The notes beneath the pieces were generated by a model that had not been told where the DNA came from, did not search any database, and was given only the letters and a program-made list of their open reading frames with translations. A DNA stretch of 64,000 bases, taken from Roseovarius confluentis (GTDB lineage Bacteria > Pseudomonadota > Alphaproteobacteria > Rhodobacterales > Rhodobacteraceae). Numbering within the stretch: the stretch's first letter is position 1; every line of letters begins with the position of its first letter. Both the position numbers and the translations under genes were made by a program. Positions 17,611 to 26,299 of this stretch are shown one piece after another. The DNA is taken from NCBI RefSeq assembly GCF_002917925.1, contig NZ_PPFE01000015.1, positions 1-64,000 of the forward strand, read 5' to 3'.

Positions 17611-18516
17611 ATGTCGATCACGCTATTCAAGACCCTTATCGCCGTCGCCGAGGAAGGCAGCTTCAATGCCGCGGCAGACCGCGTCTGCGTCACCCATGCG
17701 GCGGTGGGCCAGCAGATGAAGCGACTGGAAGAGACGCTGGGCGTGGCGCTCTTCGACCGCTCGCAGAAGTCCCCGCGCCTGAACCAGCTGGGGCGCGCCA
17801 TGGTGCCCAAGGCCAAGGAGGTCGTCGCCTCCTACGAGACGATCCTCGACGACCTGACCGGCGATCCGCGCCTGATCGGGGATATCGTGCTGGGGGCGGT
17901 GCCGTCGACACTGCGCGGGCTTGTGCCCAAGGCGATGAAGGGGCTGATTGGACAGTATCCGGACCTGCGCATCCGGTTGGTGCCGGGGCTGAGCCCGACC
18001 TTGCAGGAGATGGTCGAGACCGGCACCGTCGACGCCGCGCTGGTCAGCGAGCCAAGCCGGACGCCGGCCACGATGACCTGGATGCCGTTCGCGGTGGAAA
18101 AGCTTGTGCTGCTTACCTCGGTGGAAGTAACCGAAACCGACCCCGAGCGCATCCTGTCCGCCAAACCCTTCATCCGGCACAGCGCGCTGTCGGCCATCGG
18201 GGTGATGGCCGAGGATTGGCTGGCGCGACGCAGGCTGAAGGTGCGCGACATGATGGAGATGAGCTCTCTCGACACGATCGCGAGCATGGTGGCGCATGAT
18301 CTGGGCGTGTCGATCGGCCCGGATTTCTGCGTTCCGGACCCGATCTTCGGCAGCCTTCGCAAGCTGTCGCTGGGGCCCACGGCGCCGTCTCGGACATTAG
18401 GCATTCTGAGCCGGGCGGATTGCTCGAAATACCGGCTGGTCGAGCGGTTCCTCGACGAACTCATCGAGACTGTCGAGGCCCATGGCGGGCGGACGGTTTC
18501 TAAAGAGATGGCTTAG
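17611..18516 (+). CDS. LysR-family transcriptional regulator
   Basis: A 301-residue LTTR. The N-terminal HTH is plain ('FKTLIAVAEEGSFNAAADRV' to 'LEETLGVALFDRS'), followed by the effector domain ('DIVLGAVPSTLRGLVPKAM', 'GTVDAALVSEP'). It is divergent from comDE-tctCAB-tarD and 37 bp upstream of the FAD dehydrogenase gene, so it probably activates both in response to an imported hydroxy-acid. The C-terminal residues are ordinary. Candidate operators flank it on both sides. Confidence 0.93.
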   Translation: MSITLFKTLIAVAEEGSFNAAADRVCVTHAAVGQQMKRLEETLGVALFDRSQKSPRLNQLGRAMVPKAKEVVASYETILDDLTGDPRLIGDIVLGAVPSTLRGLVPKAMKGLIGQYPDLRIRLVPGLSPTLQEMVETGTVDAALVSEPSRTPATMTWMPFAVEKLVLLTSVEVTETDPERILSAKPFIRHSALSAIGVMAEDWLARRRLKVRDMMEMSSLDTIASMVAHDLGVSIGPDFCVPDPIFGSLRKLSLGPTAPSRTLGILSRADCSKYRLVERFLDELIETVEAHGGRTVSKEMA

Positions 18517-18533
18517 ATAATCGCAAATTATCT
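18515..18533. promoter_or_regulatory. inverted repeat AGATAAT-cgcaa-ATTATCT upstream of the FAD dehydrogenase
   Basis: A perfect 7-bp inverted repeat with a 5-base spacer, starting at the LysR stop codon. The inner 15 bases have the T-N11-A form (ATAAT...ATTAT) of LTTR boxes. The absence of a T tract argues against a terminator, so a binding site for the adjacent LysR protein is the better reading. Confidence 0.55.
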
Positions 18534-18553
18534 TGCCTTGCTAAAGGCCGCTT

Positions 18554-20053
18554 TTGCCACAGAATGAGCCCGAACGAGGATCAGACGACAGGAGCACCGG
18601 GCAGTTGGTGGCGTTCAAGACCGTGGATGACAGAACACTGAATGATATCAGGGCGATCGTCGGGGAGACCGCCTGCAAGTCCGGTCAGGATGCCGCGCGC
18701 TATTACGAAGACCCACGCGGCAGCTTCACCGGCAAGGATTGTGTTGTCGTCCTGCCCGAAACCACCGACCAGGTGTCACAGATCGTCCGGCTGTGCAACG
18801 CCGCCGGCATCGCGATCATTCCCTATGGCGGAGGCACAGGCGTGGTCGCAGGACAGCTTTCGCTGGACAGCGACGCGGCCATCATCCTGTCGCTGGAGCG
18901 GATGAACCGGGTGCGCAGCGTGTCGCCGGATGATTTCGTGATGGTCGCCGAGGCCGGCTGCGTGCTGGAAAACATCCACGCCGAGGCCGCACGACACGAC
19001 CTGATGTTCCCGCTCAGTATGGCGTCGAAGGGCAGTTGCACCATCGGCGGAAACCTGGCCACCAACGCGGGCGGCATCCAGGTGCTGCGCCATGGCAATG
19101 CCCGCGACCTTTGCCTGGGGATCGAGGCGGTAATGCCGTCGGGCGACGTGTTGGAGGAGTTGAGCCCCCTGCGCAAGAACAACACAGGCTATGACCTGCG
19201 GCACCTTTTGATCGGCAGCGAAGGCACCCTTGGCATCATCACCGCCGCCAGCCTGACCTTGAAACCGCTCGACCCGGAGGCCGTGACCGCCTTTTGCGCC
19301 ATCTCGTCACCGGCGGATGCGTTGCGGACCCTGCGCACCCTGCGCAGGGCCATCGGCAATCGCATGAACGGGATGGAGTTGATGAGCGGTTTCGGCGTGG
19401 ACCTCGTTTGCGCGCATTTCCCGACGCTGAGGAAACCCTTTGCCGAGGATCATCATTGGTACCTGCTGATCGATGCCGCGGGGAACCCGGGCGTGCGGGA
19501 TGAGACCGAGGCGGCGCTGGCGGACTGTATCGAGAAGGGGTTCATGCTCGACGTCGTGATGGCCGAATCCGAAGCTCAGCGCAGCGCACTCTGGTCGCTG
19601 CGCGAGCATACGCCCGACGCCAACCGCAAGACCGGCGCGTTTTGCAGCAGCGATACCGCGGTGCCGATCGGCCAGATCGAGGCGTTCGTGTCGGGGACGC
19701 ATGCGGCGATCACCGGCGTTCACGAAGGGCTGCGGACGAACAGCTATGGTCACATCGGCGACGGGAACATTCACCACAACGTCTTTCCGCCGGAGGGCAT
19801 CGCCAAGGCCGACTTTTTGCAAGCTCACCCCGCCATCGCCAACCGCGTACGGGAGGCGATCAACGAAGCGACTTTGGCACTGGGCGGATCGATCAGTGCC
19901 GAACACGGGATCGGTCGCCTGAAACGGAATGATCTGAAGCGGCATGCAAGTGCCAGCAAGATGGTCCTCCTCCGACAGATCAAGCAGGCCATCGACCCGA
20001 AAAACATCATGAACCCCGGCGCACTTGTGGATTGGAGCGGCTGCGCGGACTGA
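18554..20053 (+). CDS. FAD-linked 2-hydroxyacid dehydrogenase (GlcD/D-lactate dehydrogenase family)
   Basis: Up to 499 residues of the VAO/PCMH flavoprotein family. The FAD-binding core includes 'IPYGGGTGVVAGQLS', 'SKGSCTIGGNLATNAGG' and 'GSEGTLGIITAA'; the C-terminal oxidase domain has 'GHIGDGNIHHNVF' and 'SAEHGIGRLKR'. The frame opens with TTG at 18554; TTG at 18605 after 'AGGAG' is a plausible alternative, removing 17 residues. It oxidises a 2-hydroxyacid to a 2-oxoacid. Next to ComDE, sulfolactate to sulfopyruvate (SlcD-type role) is the attractive substrate, but D-lactate, glycolate or malate-like acids fit the sequence equally. Confidence 0.88.
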   Translation: MPQNEPERGSDDRSTGQLVAFKTVDDRTLNDIRAIVGETACKSGQDAARYYEDPRGSFTGKDCVVVLPETTDQVSQIVRLCNAAGIAIIPYGGGTGVVAGQLSLDSDAAIILSLERMNRVRSVSPDDFVMVAEAGCVLENIHAEAARHDLMFPLSMASKGSCTIGGNLATNAGGIQVLRHGNARDLCLGIEAVMPSGDVLEELSPLRKNNTGYDLRHLLIGSEGTLGIITAASLTLKPLDPEAVTAFCAISSPADALRTLRTLRRAIGNRMNGMELMSGFGVDLVCAHFPTLRKPFAEDHHWYLLIDAAGNPGVRDETEAALADCIEKGFMLDVVMAESEAQRSALWSLREHTPDANRKTGAFCSSDTAVPIGQIEAFVSGTHAAITGVHEGLRTNSYGHIGDGNIHHNVFPPEGIAKADFLQAHPAIANRVREAINEATLALGGSISAEHGIGRLKRNDLKRHASASKMVLLRQIKQAIDPKNIMNPGALVDWSGCAD

Positions 20054-20180
20054 GACGTCAGTCCCGGCAAGACGCTCAAAAGAGTTCGGAAGACTTTGCA
20101 TAGTCCAGCTTGGGCCGTGAGTGACGCTTGGGAAGGACAGCGAACAGTGGCCCCTCTTGCGAATGGTTGTTTGCCACGAT

Positions 20181-20209
20181 GGGCCGATCCTGCGCGAACC
20201 GGCCCTTTT
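20181..20209 (+). terminator. probable rho-independent terminator after the FAD dehydrogenase
   Basis: GGGCCG (20181-20186) pairs with CGGCCC (20200-20205) across a 13-base loop, followed by TTTT. It lies 128 bp past the dehydrogenase stop and just before the convergent end of hmuR. Confidence 0.5.
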
Positions 20210-20244
20210 CGATAGGTGTCGGAGGCAAAGCACCAAGCGCCGCC

Positions 20245-22290
20245 TCAGAATGCCTGCGTGAGCGAGACCCTGAACGTCCGCCCCGGCGCCTTGCGCGTGG
20301 GCGAGGACAGATGCCCGACATAATTCTTGTCGAACGCGTTCTCGATCCCGAACCGCACCTCGGTATCTTCCAGCCAGTTTGTCTCGGGCTTCCAGGTGGC
20401 GCGCAGATTATGCACCGTCGTGTCGCCCAGATCCGCGCCCAGCGCGTCGAAACGGTCGGCGACATGCACAATCTCCCAGCTGAGGTCGAGGTCGTCACCG
20501 ACCCGCTGGCCGACCGTCAGTTGCAGCCGGTCCGCCGCACTATTGCGCCAGGTATCGGAGGTGCCGTCGGGGTTGTATTCCCGCCCCTCGCCGACATGCC
20601 CGGCGAAATCGACATAGAAACCGCCCGCCGTGCCATAGGACGCCTCAAGCTCCAGCCCCTCGGTCGTCACGCCGTCAAGGTCGGTCCCCGTCGCTCCGGC
20701 CACCGTATAGGTGGTGATGTCCCACAGCTTCGTCTGGTAAAGGTTGCCGCGCACGGTGAACGAGTCGCCTCCTGCGAACACGTCGGTGCCGGTATAGGCG
20801 GCACCGATCTCGAACGTGTGCGACTTTTCCGTCATGGCCAGCCGGCGCTGCGAGGTGGGCGTGGAATCAAGGTCATCGATAAGCGGCAGGCCTTCGGTAT
20901 AAGCGGCGCTGCCGAACACCGAGATCCCGTTGCCGAAATCATAGGCCAGCGCCAGCCCCCCCATCAGCGCATCGTTGCTGTAGCTGTCGGGCACCCCGGC
21001 CAGCGGCGCCGAACTTTCGATCCTTGAGCTTTCATAGCGCAGCGCCGGCGTTACCGTCACCGGGCCGATCGTCATCTCGTTCACCACGAAGGCGGCAAAC
21101 CGGTCATCCGTGCCGCCCGGTGCCGCGGCCGCGTCAAGGCGCTTTTTGTGAATACCTTCGATCCCGGCCAGCATGTCATGCTCGACCTGCCCCGTCGTGA
21201 ACAGCGCCCGGTTCGAGAGGGTCAGCTTTGTCGTCTCGTAACGGTTGTCGGCACAGATCACGCCAAAGAACGGATTGGCGCAGAACACCGCCACGGGCTG
21301 TCCGCCCTGGAAGGGCGAGCTTCCGTCGATATAGGTCGTGTCGATCTTCTGGTCGGCATAGGACAGGTTCGCCCGCAGGTCGATCAGGTCGTTGACCGGG
21401 TTGAACCGGTATTCGACGGTCGTCTGTTTCGTGTCGGTGATGCGGTCGACCCGGCCAAAGTCGCCCGATGTCGTCTGGAACTGGTCATAGGGCACGTCCT
21501 TGTCGTCGGCCTCGGTCCGTGAATGGCTGAACATCAGCGAATGCGCATCGTCCTGACCAAAGGTGAACCGGGCCTTGGCCAGGAAGGACGGCGTCTCGAA
21601 CGAACTGTTGCCGATCTTCGTGCCGTCCCCGGCCTCCAGCGTGCCCTGCTCGCGCCAGGTGTAGTTCAACAGGAACTCGGCCCCCTCGGCGGGCATCCAC
21701 GCAAGGTTCGTCGAACTGGTGAACCCATGTCCGTTCGAGCTGAACTCCAGCGTCTGCGACCCGCCAAACCCGGGCACCCCGCCGGTGAAATCCGACGCGT
21801 CTTTCGTCTCCAGCTTCACGACGCCCCCCACGATGCCGGAGCCATAGGCGAAACTGCCGATCGTGCCGCGGATCACCTCGACTTCCTTGTAGAGCAGCGG
21901 ATCGGTGAAGAGCTGCGTGCCCAGCCGATAGATCTCTTCCGAACCGACCGAGGCGCCGTCGATCTGCACGGCGATCTTCTGGTCCGAACCGTAAGTGGTG
22001 TTGGCCCCGAACCCGCGAATGTTGATCCCCGACCCCTGCGGCGTGGTGCCGTTCACCAACGTCACACCGGGAACCGAGTCGATCAGCTGCGCGACGGTGC
22101 TGGCCTGCCGGTCCTTGATTTCCTCTTCGTCGACAACGGTCCGCGGCAGCGCGGTGCCGAATGTCAGGTCCCGTTTGCCGGGTGTCAGGACCAGGGTCCC
22201 CAGAAAGCCGGGCTCGTCCTGCGCCATGGCCGTTCCGGCCAGGGACAGGCAGACGAGCGCGGTCGTCCCACGCATGAATGTGGTAAGCAT
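20245..22290 (-). CDS. hmuR: TonB-dependent haem/haemoglobin receptor
   Basis: A 681-residue outer-membrane receptor. After a signal peptide ending 'AGTAMAQ', the plug domain is visible ('STVAQLIDSVPGVTL', 'GSGINIRGFGANTTYGSDQK', 'VEVIRGTIGSFAYGSG'), followed by a 22-strand-type barrel and a C-terminal aromatic 'RTFRVSLTQAF'. ATG at 22290 is chosen because 'AAGGA' lies eight bases upstream and it begins a good signal peptide; longer in-frame starts at 22404 add a charged leader. It is divergent from hmuSTUV, so it most likely imports haem across the outer membrane with TonB energy. Confidence 0.93.
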   Translation of the reverse strand: MLTTFMRGTTALVCLSLAGTAMAQDEPGFLGTLVLTPGKRDLTFGTALPRTVVDEEEIKDRQASTVAQLIDSVPGVTLVNGTTPQGSGINIRGFGANTTYGSDQKIAVQIDGASVGSEEIYRLGTQLFTDPLLYKEVEVIRGTIGSFAYGSGIVGGVVKLETKDASDFTGGVPGFGGSQTLEFSSNGHGFTSSTNLAWMPAEGAEFLLNYTWREQGTLEAGDGTKIGNSSFETPSFLAKARFTFGQDDAHSLMFSHSRTEADDKDVPYDQFQTTSGDFGRVDRITDTKQTTVEYRFNPVNDLIDLRANLSYADQKIDTTYIDGSSPFQGGQPVAVFCANPFFGVICADNRYETTKLTLSNRALFTTGQVEHDMLAGIEGIHKKRLDAAAAPGGTDDRFAAFVVNEMTIGPVTVTPALRYESSRIESSAPLAGVPDSYSNDALMGGLALAYDFGNGISVFGSAAYTEGLPLIDDLDSTPTSQRRLAMTEKSHTFEIGAAYTGTDVFAGGDSFTVRGNLYQTKLWDITTYTVAGATGTDLDGVTTEGLELEASYGTAGGFYVDFAGHVGEGREYNPDGTSDTWRNSAADRLQLTVGQRVGDDLDLSWEIVHVADRFDALGADLGDTTVHNLRATWKPETNWLEDTEVRFGIENAFDKNYVGHLSSPTRKAPGRTFRVSLTQAF

Positions 22291-22390
22291 GAACGCCATC
22301 CTTGTTGCACGTTTGTAACCGGTGCTTGCGAAGGGCTGGCGCGGTAGATTGATTGGTTTGCGGTGAAGGTCACCACGATGGGTTGCACCG

Positions 22391-22421
22391 TTACTCATAA
22401 CCAAGTAAAACAGTCAAGTAA
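22391..22421. promoter_or_regulatory. AT-rich half-sites in the hmuR-hmuS divergent promoter
   Basis: TTACT (22391-22395) and AGTAA (22404-22408) form an inverted pair, and CAAGTAA occurs twice (22402-22408 and 22415-22421), 13 bp apart. This is the only AT-rich part of the 200-bp divergent region, so it is the likely site of promoter and iron control. I cannot assign it to a named regulator. Confidence 0.4.
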
Positions 22422-22492
22422 TTTATCGACAGCCACGCTCCAAAGCATCGCGAGCCAAGCCATCGGACCCACCTTCACTCCGAGGATGCCCA

Positions 22493-23545
22493 ATGAGCGA
22501 GCGATCTGCCCCCACCCCCGCTTCGATACGCGCCTTCCAGGCCGAGAACCCCAAGATGCGCACCCGCGATCAGGCCGACGCGCTCGGGATGTCCGAGGCC
22601 GAGCTTGTCGCCGCCCATGTCGGTCGCGGCACGGTGCGGGTTGCCGCGCATCCCGACCGGATCATCCCCGCCGCCGAGAAGCTGGGCGAGGTCATGGCCC
22701 TGACCCGGGTCGAGGCCTGCGTGCACGAAAAGGTGGGCGAATACGGCAACTACCATCCCGGCGAACATGCCGCGATGACCCTGACCGAGGATATCGACCT
22801 GCGGATTTTCCAGTCGCACTGGGTTCACGCCTTCGCCGTGGAAACCCCGTCGGATGAAGGCCCGCGCCGGTCGCTCCAGGTGTTCGACGCCGCCGGCGAC
22901 GCCGTGCACAAGATCCACCTGCGTGACACCTCGCATCATGATGCCTGGGCAGGCATCACGGGCGGCCTCGCGCACGAGACTCAGGCCGAAGGTCAGACAG
23001 TCGCGCAGCGACAACCCGTCGAAGCACCAAAATCGCGGCCCGACAAGCTCGACATCCTGCGCGAGGAATGGGCGCGCCTGACCGACACGCACCAATTCCT
23101 GCGCCTGTGCTCGAAGCTGAAGATGAACCGGCTGGGCGCTTATCGCATCGCGGGCGCGCCCTTCGTGCGACAGCTCGATCCCACCGCGGTCGATGCGATG
23201 CTGCACGCCGTACGCGATTCCGGGATCGAGATCATGCTTTTCGTCGGCAACCGCGGCTGCATCCAGATCCATTCCGGCCCGATCCGCAACCTGCGCCCGA
23301 TGGGACCGTGGCAGAACGTGATGGATCCCGGATTCAACCTGCACCTGCGGCGTGACAAGGTGGCCGAGGTCTGGGCGGTCGAAAAACCCACCCAACGCGG
23401 CCCCGCCATCTCGGTCGAGGCTTTCGATGCCGAAGGCGGCCTGATCTTCCAGACCTTCGGGCTGGGCAAGGAAGGACGCGATTCGCGGCCCGAATGGGGC
23501 CGGATCGTCGCGGACCTGCCTTCGCTCGAGGAGGTGCCGGCATGA
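22493..23545 (+). CDS. hmuS: haem-handling/degrading protein HmuS
   Basis: A 350-residue cytoplasmic protein of the HmuS/ChuS/HemS family, built of two similar halves: 'VHEKVGEYGNYHPGEHAAM' in the first and 'IMLFVGNRGCIQIHSGPIRNL' in the second, the latter being the family's most conserved block. Family members bind haem and deliver or degrade it. ATG at 22493 starts the plus-strand operon hmuSTUV-chaN-hmuQ-VOC. The stop overlaps the hmuT start by 4 bp. Confidence 0.92.
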   Translation: MSERSAPTPASIRAFQAENPKMRTRDQADALGMSEAELVAAHVGRGTVRVAAHPDRIIPAAEKLGEVMALTRVEACVHEKVGEYGNYHPGEHAAMTLTEDIDLRIFQSHWVHAFAVETPSDEGPRRSLQVFDAAGDAVHKIHLRDTSHHDAWAGITGGLAHETQAEGQTVAQRQPVEAPKSRPDKLDILREEWARLTDTHQFLRLCSKLKMNRLGAYRIAGAPFVRQLDPTAVDAMLHAVRDSGIEIMLFVGNRGCIQIHSGPIRNLRPMGPWQNVMDPGFNLHLRRDKVAEVWAVEKPTQRGPAISVEAFDAEGGLIFQTFGLGKEGRDSRPEWGRIVADLPSLEEVPA

Positions 23546-24438
23546 TGTGCGGAAAGTCGAAAAGCGTCGCGATCGCCACGCTCTGCACGTCGATGGTCGG
23601 TGCCTTCGTTGCGCTGGCCGTCAGCGCGCAGCAGGCCGAGACCCCCGCCAATCCACATGCCGAGATCCTGTCCATCGGCAGCGCGGTGACCGAGATCGTC
23701 GTCGCGCTGGGGCAGGACCACCGGCTGAAGGCGCGCGACACCACCTCGACCTACCCGCCCTCGGTGCAGGACCTGCCCGACGTGGGCTACATGCGCGCGC
23801 TCTCGCCCGAGGGCGTTCTGTCGGTTGGCCCCTCCCTCATCATCGCAGGCGAAGGCGCCGGCCCGCCCGAGGCGCTGGACGTGATCCGTGCCGCCGATGT
23901 CGAGTTCGTCGAGGTGCCCGACGCCCTGACCACCGACGGCATCCTGCGCAAGATCGACATCGTGGGCGACGCGCTTGGCGTGCCCGAGCAGGCCGATGCG
24001 CTCGCCGCCGAGGTCGAGGCCGAGATGCAGGCGGCCATCGAGGACGCCCGCCGCCCCGAGGCCGACAAGAAGCGCGTGCTTTTCGTGCTGTCGACCCAAG
24101 GCGGCCGGATCAACACCTCGGGCACCGGCACCGCCGCCGACGCGATCATCCGCATGGCCGGCGGCGTGAATGCGATCTCTGAATTCGAAGGCTACAAGCA
24201 GGTCACCGACGAGGCGATAGGCACGGCCGCACCTGACGTGATCCTGATGATGGACCGCACCGGCGATCATGCAGCCGACGATGATACGCTCTTTGCCATG
24301 CCCGCGATCCGCCTGACGCCCGCGGCACAGGACCGTACAGTGGTGCGCATGGACGGCCTTCTGCTGCTGGGCTTCGGCCCCCGCACCGCGACTGGTATCC
24401 GCCAGCTCAACGCCGCGCTTTACGGCACGGACAGCTAG
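23542..24438 (+). CDS. hmuT: haem ABC transporter periplasmic binding protein
   Basis: A 298-residue class III binding protein with a signal peptide (cleavage about 'VSAQQA', residue 31). 'EILSIGSAVTEIVVALG', 'YPPSVQDLPDVGYMRALSPEGVLS' and 'GAGPPEALDVIRAADV' are typical of HmuT/PhuT haem binders, where a Tyr in the 'VGYMRALSPEG' block ligates haem iron. ATG at 23542 overlaps the hmuS stop, with 'GAGGAGGTG' upstream; an earlier in-frame start at 23494 lies inside hmuS. Confidence 0.92.
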   Translation: MMCGKSKSVAIATLCTSMVGAFVALAVSAQQAETPANPHAEILSIGSAVTEIVVALGQDHRLKARDTTSTYPPSVQDLPDVGYMRALSPEGVLSVGPSLIIAGEGAGPPEALDVIRAADVEFVEVPDALTTDGILRKIDIVGDALGVPEQADALAAEVEAEMQAAIEDARRPEADKKRVLFVLSTQGGRINTSGTGTAADAIIRMAGGVNAISEFEGYKQVTDEAIGTAAPDVILMMDRTGDHAADDDTLFAMPAIRLTPAAQDRTVVRMDGLLLLGFGPRTATGIRQLNAALYGTDS

Positions 24439-24441
24439 ACC

Positions 24442-25509
24442 ATGGCCGCCGTCACCGATATCGACGCCGCCCCACGTGACCGCGCATCCCGCGCGCGCGC
24501 CCTGCATTGGGCGCTGGCGGCCGCGCTGATCCTCGTGTCCCTCGCCAGCCTTCAGGTCGGCGCGACCGACGTGAGCCTCTCGAACCTCGCGGCCAAGCTG
24601 GCGCAGGGCGAGGCGCTGACCCGGATGGATCGCGTCGTGCTGTGGGATATCCGCCTGCCGCGCCTTGCCATGGGCGGCCTTGTCGGTGCGGCACTTGCGG
24701 TGTCGGGGGCCGCGATGCAGGGGCTCTTTCGCAACCCGTTGGCCGATCCCGGTATCGTCGGCGTGGGTGCCGGCGCCGGGCTGGGGGCCATCCTCGCCAT
24801 CGTGCTGGGCGGGCTCCTGCCGCCGTGGGTCAATACCCTCACCGGCAACCAGTTGACGCCCTTCGCCGCGTTTCTCGGTGGATGGGGCTCGACCCTCCTG
24901 CTCTACCGCGTCGCCACGAGCCACGGACACACGTCTGTGGCCACGATGCTGCTGGCGGGCATCGCGCTCGGGGCGCTGGCCGGCGCGGTGTCGGGCATTC
25001 TGGTCTATATCGCCGACGACACGCAATTGCGCGACCTGACCTTCTGGGGCTTGGGCTCTCTGGCAGGGGCCAGCTGGGCCAAGGTGCTGACGGCGGGGCC
25101 GATGATCCTGCTGGCGCCAGGCGCCGCGCTGACGCTGGGGCGCGGCCTGAACGGGCTGGCCCTGGGCGAGGCGACGGCGGCCCATATCGGCGTCAGCGTC
25201 CAGCGCCTGAAAACCATCGCGATCCTCGCTGTCGCGGCGGCCACCGGTGCCGCCGTCGCGGTTTCTGGCGGCATCGGCTTCGTCGGCATCGTCGTACCGC
25301 ACCTTCTGCGGCTCGCCTCCGGCCCGGACCACCGCACGCTGCTTCTGAACTCAGCGCTGCTTGGCGCCATCCTGCTGATCCTCGCGGATGTCATCGCACG
25401 GGTCGTGATCGCCCCTGCCGAACTGCCCATCGGGATCGTCACGGCGGTGCTCGGGGCGCCGGTCTTCCTGTGGATCCTGCTGACACGCCGGGGGCTTGCC
25501 GATCTATGA
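24442..25509 (+). CDS. hmuU: haem ABC transporter permease
   Basis: A 355-residue FecCD/BtuC-type permease with about ten membrane helices. 'GAALAVSGAAMQGLFRNPLADPGIVGVGAGAG' region is the family hallmark (helices 2-3), and 'GGIGFVGIVVPHLLR' is the loop that contacts the ATPase. It starts 3 bp after hmuT and overlaps hmuV by 4 bp. It forms the inner-membrane channel for haem. Confidence 0.94.
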   Translation: MAAVTDIDAAPRDRASRARALHWALAAALILVSLASLQVGATDVSLSNLAAKLAQGEALTRMDRVVLWDIRLPRLAMGGLVGAALAVSGAAMQGLFRNPLADPGIVGVGAGAGLGAILAIVLGGLLPPWVNTLTGNQLTPFAAFLGGWGSTLLLYRVATSHGHTSVATMLLAGIALGALAGAVSGILVYIADDTQLRDLTFWGLGSLAGASWAKVLTAGPMILLAPGAALTLGRGLNGLALGEATAAHIGVSVQRLKTIAILAVAAATGAAVAVSGGIGFVGIVVPHLLRLASGPDHRTLLLNSALLGAILLILADVIARVVIAPAELPIGIVTAVLGAPVFLWILLTRRGLADL

Positions 25510-26288
25510 GCTTCATCGCCGAGAACATCCGCGTCTCCTATGGCAACCGCGAGGCCCTGCGCGGCGTTTCCTTCAACGCCGATCCCGGCGCGTTCACTGC
25601 CATCGTCGGCCCCAACGGCTCGGGCAAGTCCACGCTGCTGGGGGCGATGACGGCCTCCCTGCCCCATACCGGCGCGGTCCGCTTGAACGGCCGCGACATA
25701 GCGGCGATGAAACCGTGGGAACTGGCCTCCGAACGTGCGGTCCTGCCTCAAGCGGCGCGCCTGGCCTTCCCGTTCACGGTAATCGAGGTGGTGCGCCTCG
25801 GCCTGCAATCGGGCACCGCCGGCGACCGCCCCGAGGTGCCGATGCAGGCCCTCTCCCGCGTCGGCCTCGCTCATTACGCCAACCGCACCTTTCAAGAGCT
25901 GTCCGGCGGCGAGGCGCAGCGCGTCATGCTGGCCCGCGTTCTGGCCCAGGTCTGGAGCCCGGTCGAGCATGGTCGCCCCCGCTGGCTGTTGCTGGACGAA
26001 CCCGTCAGCAGCCTCGATATCGCGCACCAGTTGCAGGTGATGGAGATCGCCCGTACCTTCGCCCGCGCCGGCGGCGGCGTGATTGCCGTCATGCACGACC
26101 TGAACCTGACGGCCCTTTTTGCCGACCGCGTCGCCGTCCTGTCCGAAGGGCAGCGCCTGGCCTTCGGCACGCCCGCCGAGGTGCTGACCGATGAAACCCT
26201 CTCGCTGGCGTATGGCTGCGAGCTGCGTGTTTGCTCTCCACCGCCCGCCGGTGTGCCCTATATACTGCCGCACGCGGCCTCTGCCTGA
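25506..26288 (+). CDS. hmuV: haem ABC transporter ATP-binding protein
   Basis: A 260-residue ABC ATPase with Walker A 'GPNGSGKST', signature 'LSGGEAQRV', Walker B 'LLLDEPVSSLD' and H-loop 'AVMHDLN'. ATG at 25506 overlaps hmuU as ATGA; the longer frame reaching 24507 is only an accidental extension inside hmuU. It powers haem import with HmuU and HmuT. Confidence 0.95.
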   Translation: MSFIAENIRVSYGNREALRGVSFNADPGAFTAIVGPNGSGKSTLLGAMTASLPHTGAVRLNGRDIAAMKPWELASERAVLPQAARLAFPFTVIEVVRLGLQSGTAGDRPEVPMQALSRVGLAHYANRTFQELSGGEAQRVMLARVLAQVWSPVEHGRPRWLLLDEPVSSLDIAHQLQVMEIARTFARAGGGVIAVMHDLNLTALFADRVAVLSEGQRLAFGTPAEVLTDETLSLAYGCELRVCSPPPAGVPYILPHAASA

Positions 26289-26299
26289 AAGGATACCCG

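Noticed and set aside
23140..25332. 730-codon minus-strand open frame across hmuS-hmuT-hmuU
   Set aside because: Antisense to three well-recognised genes; the translation is Arg/Gly/His-rich and low in family-like pattern.
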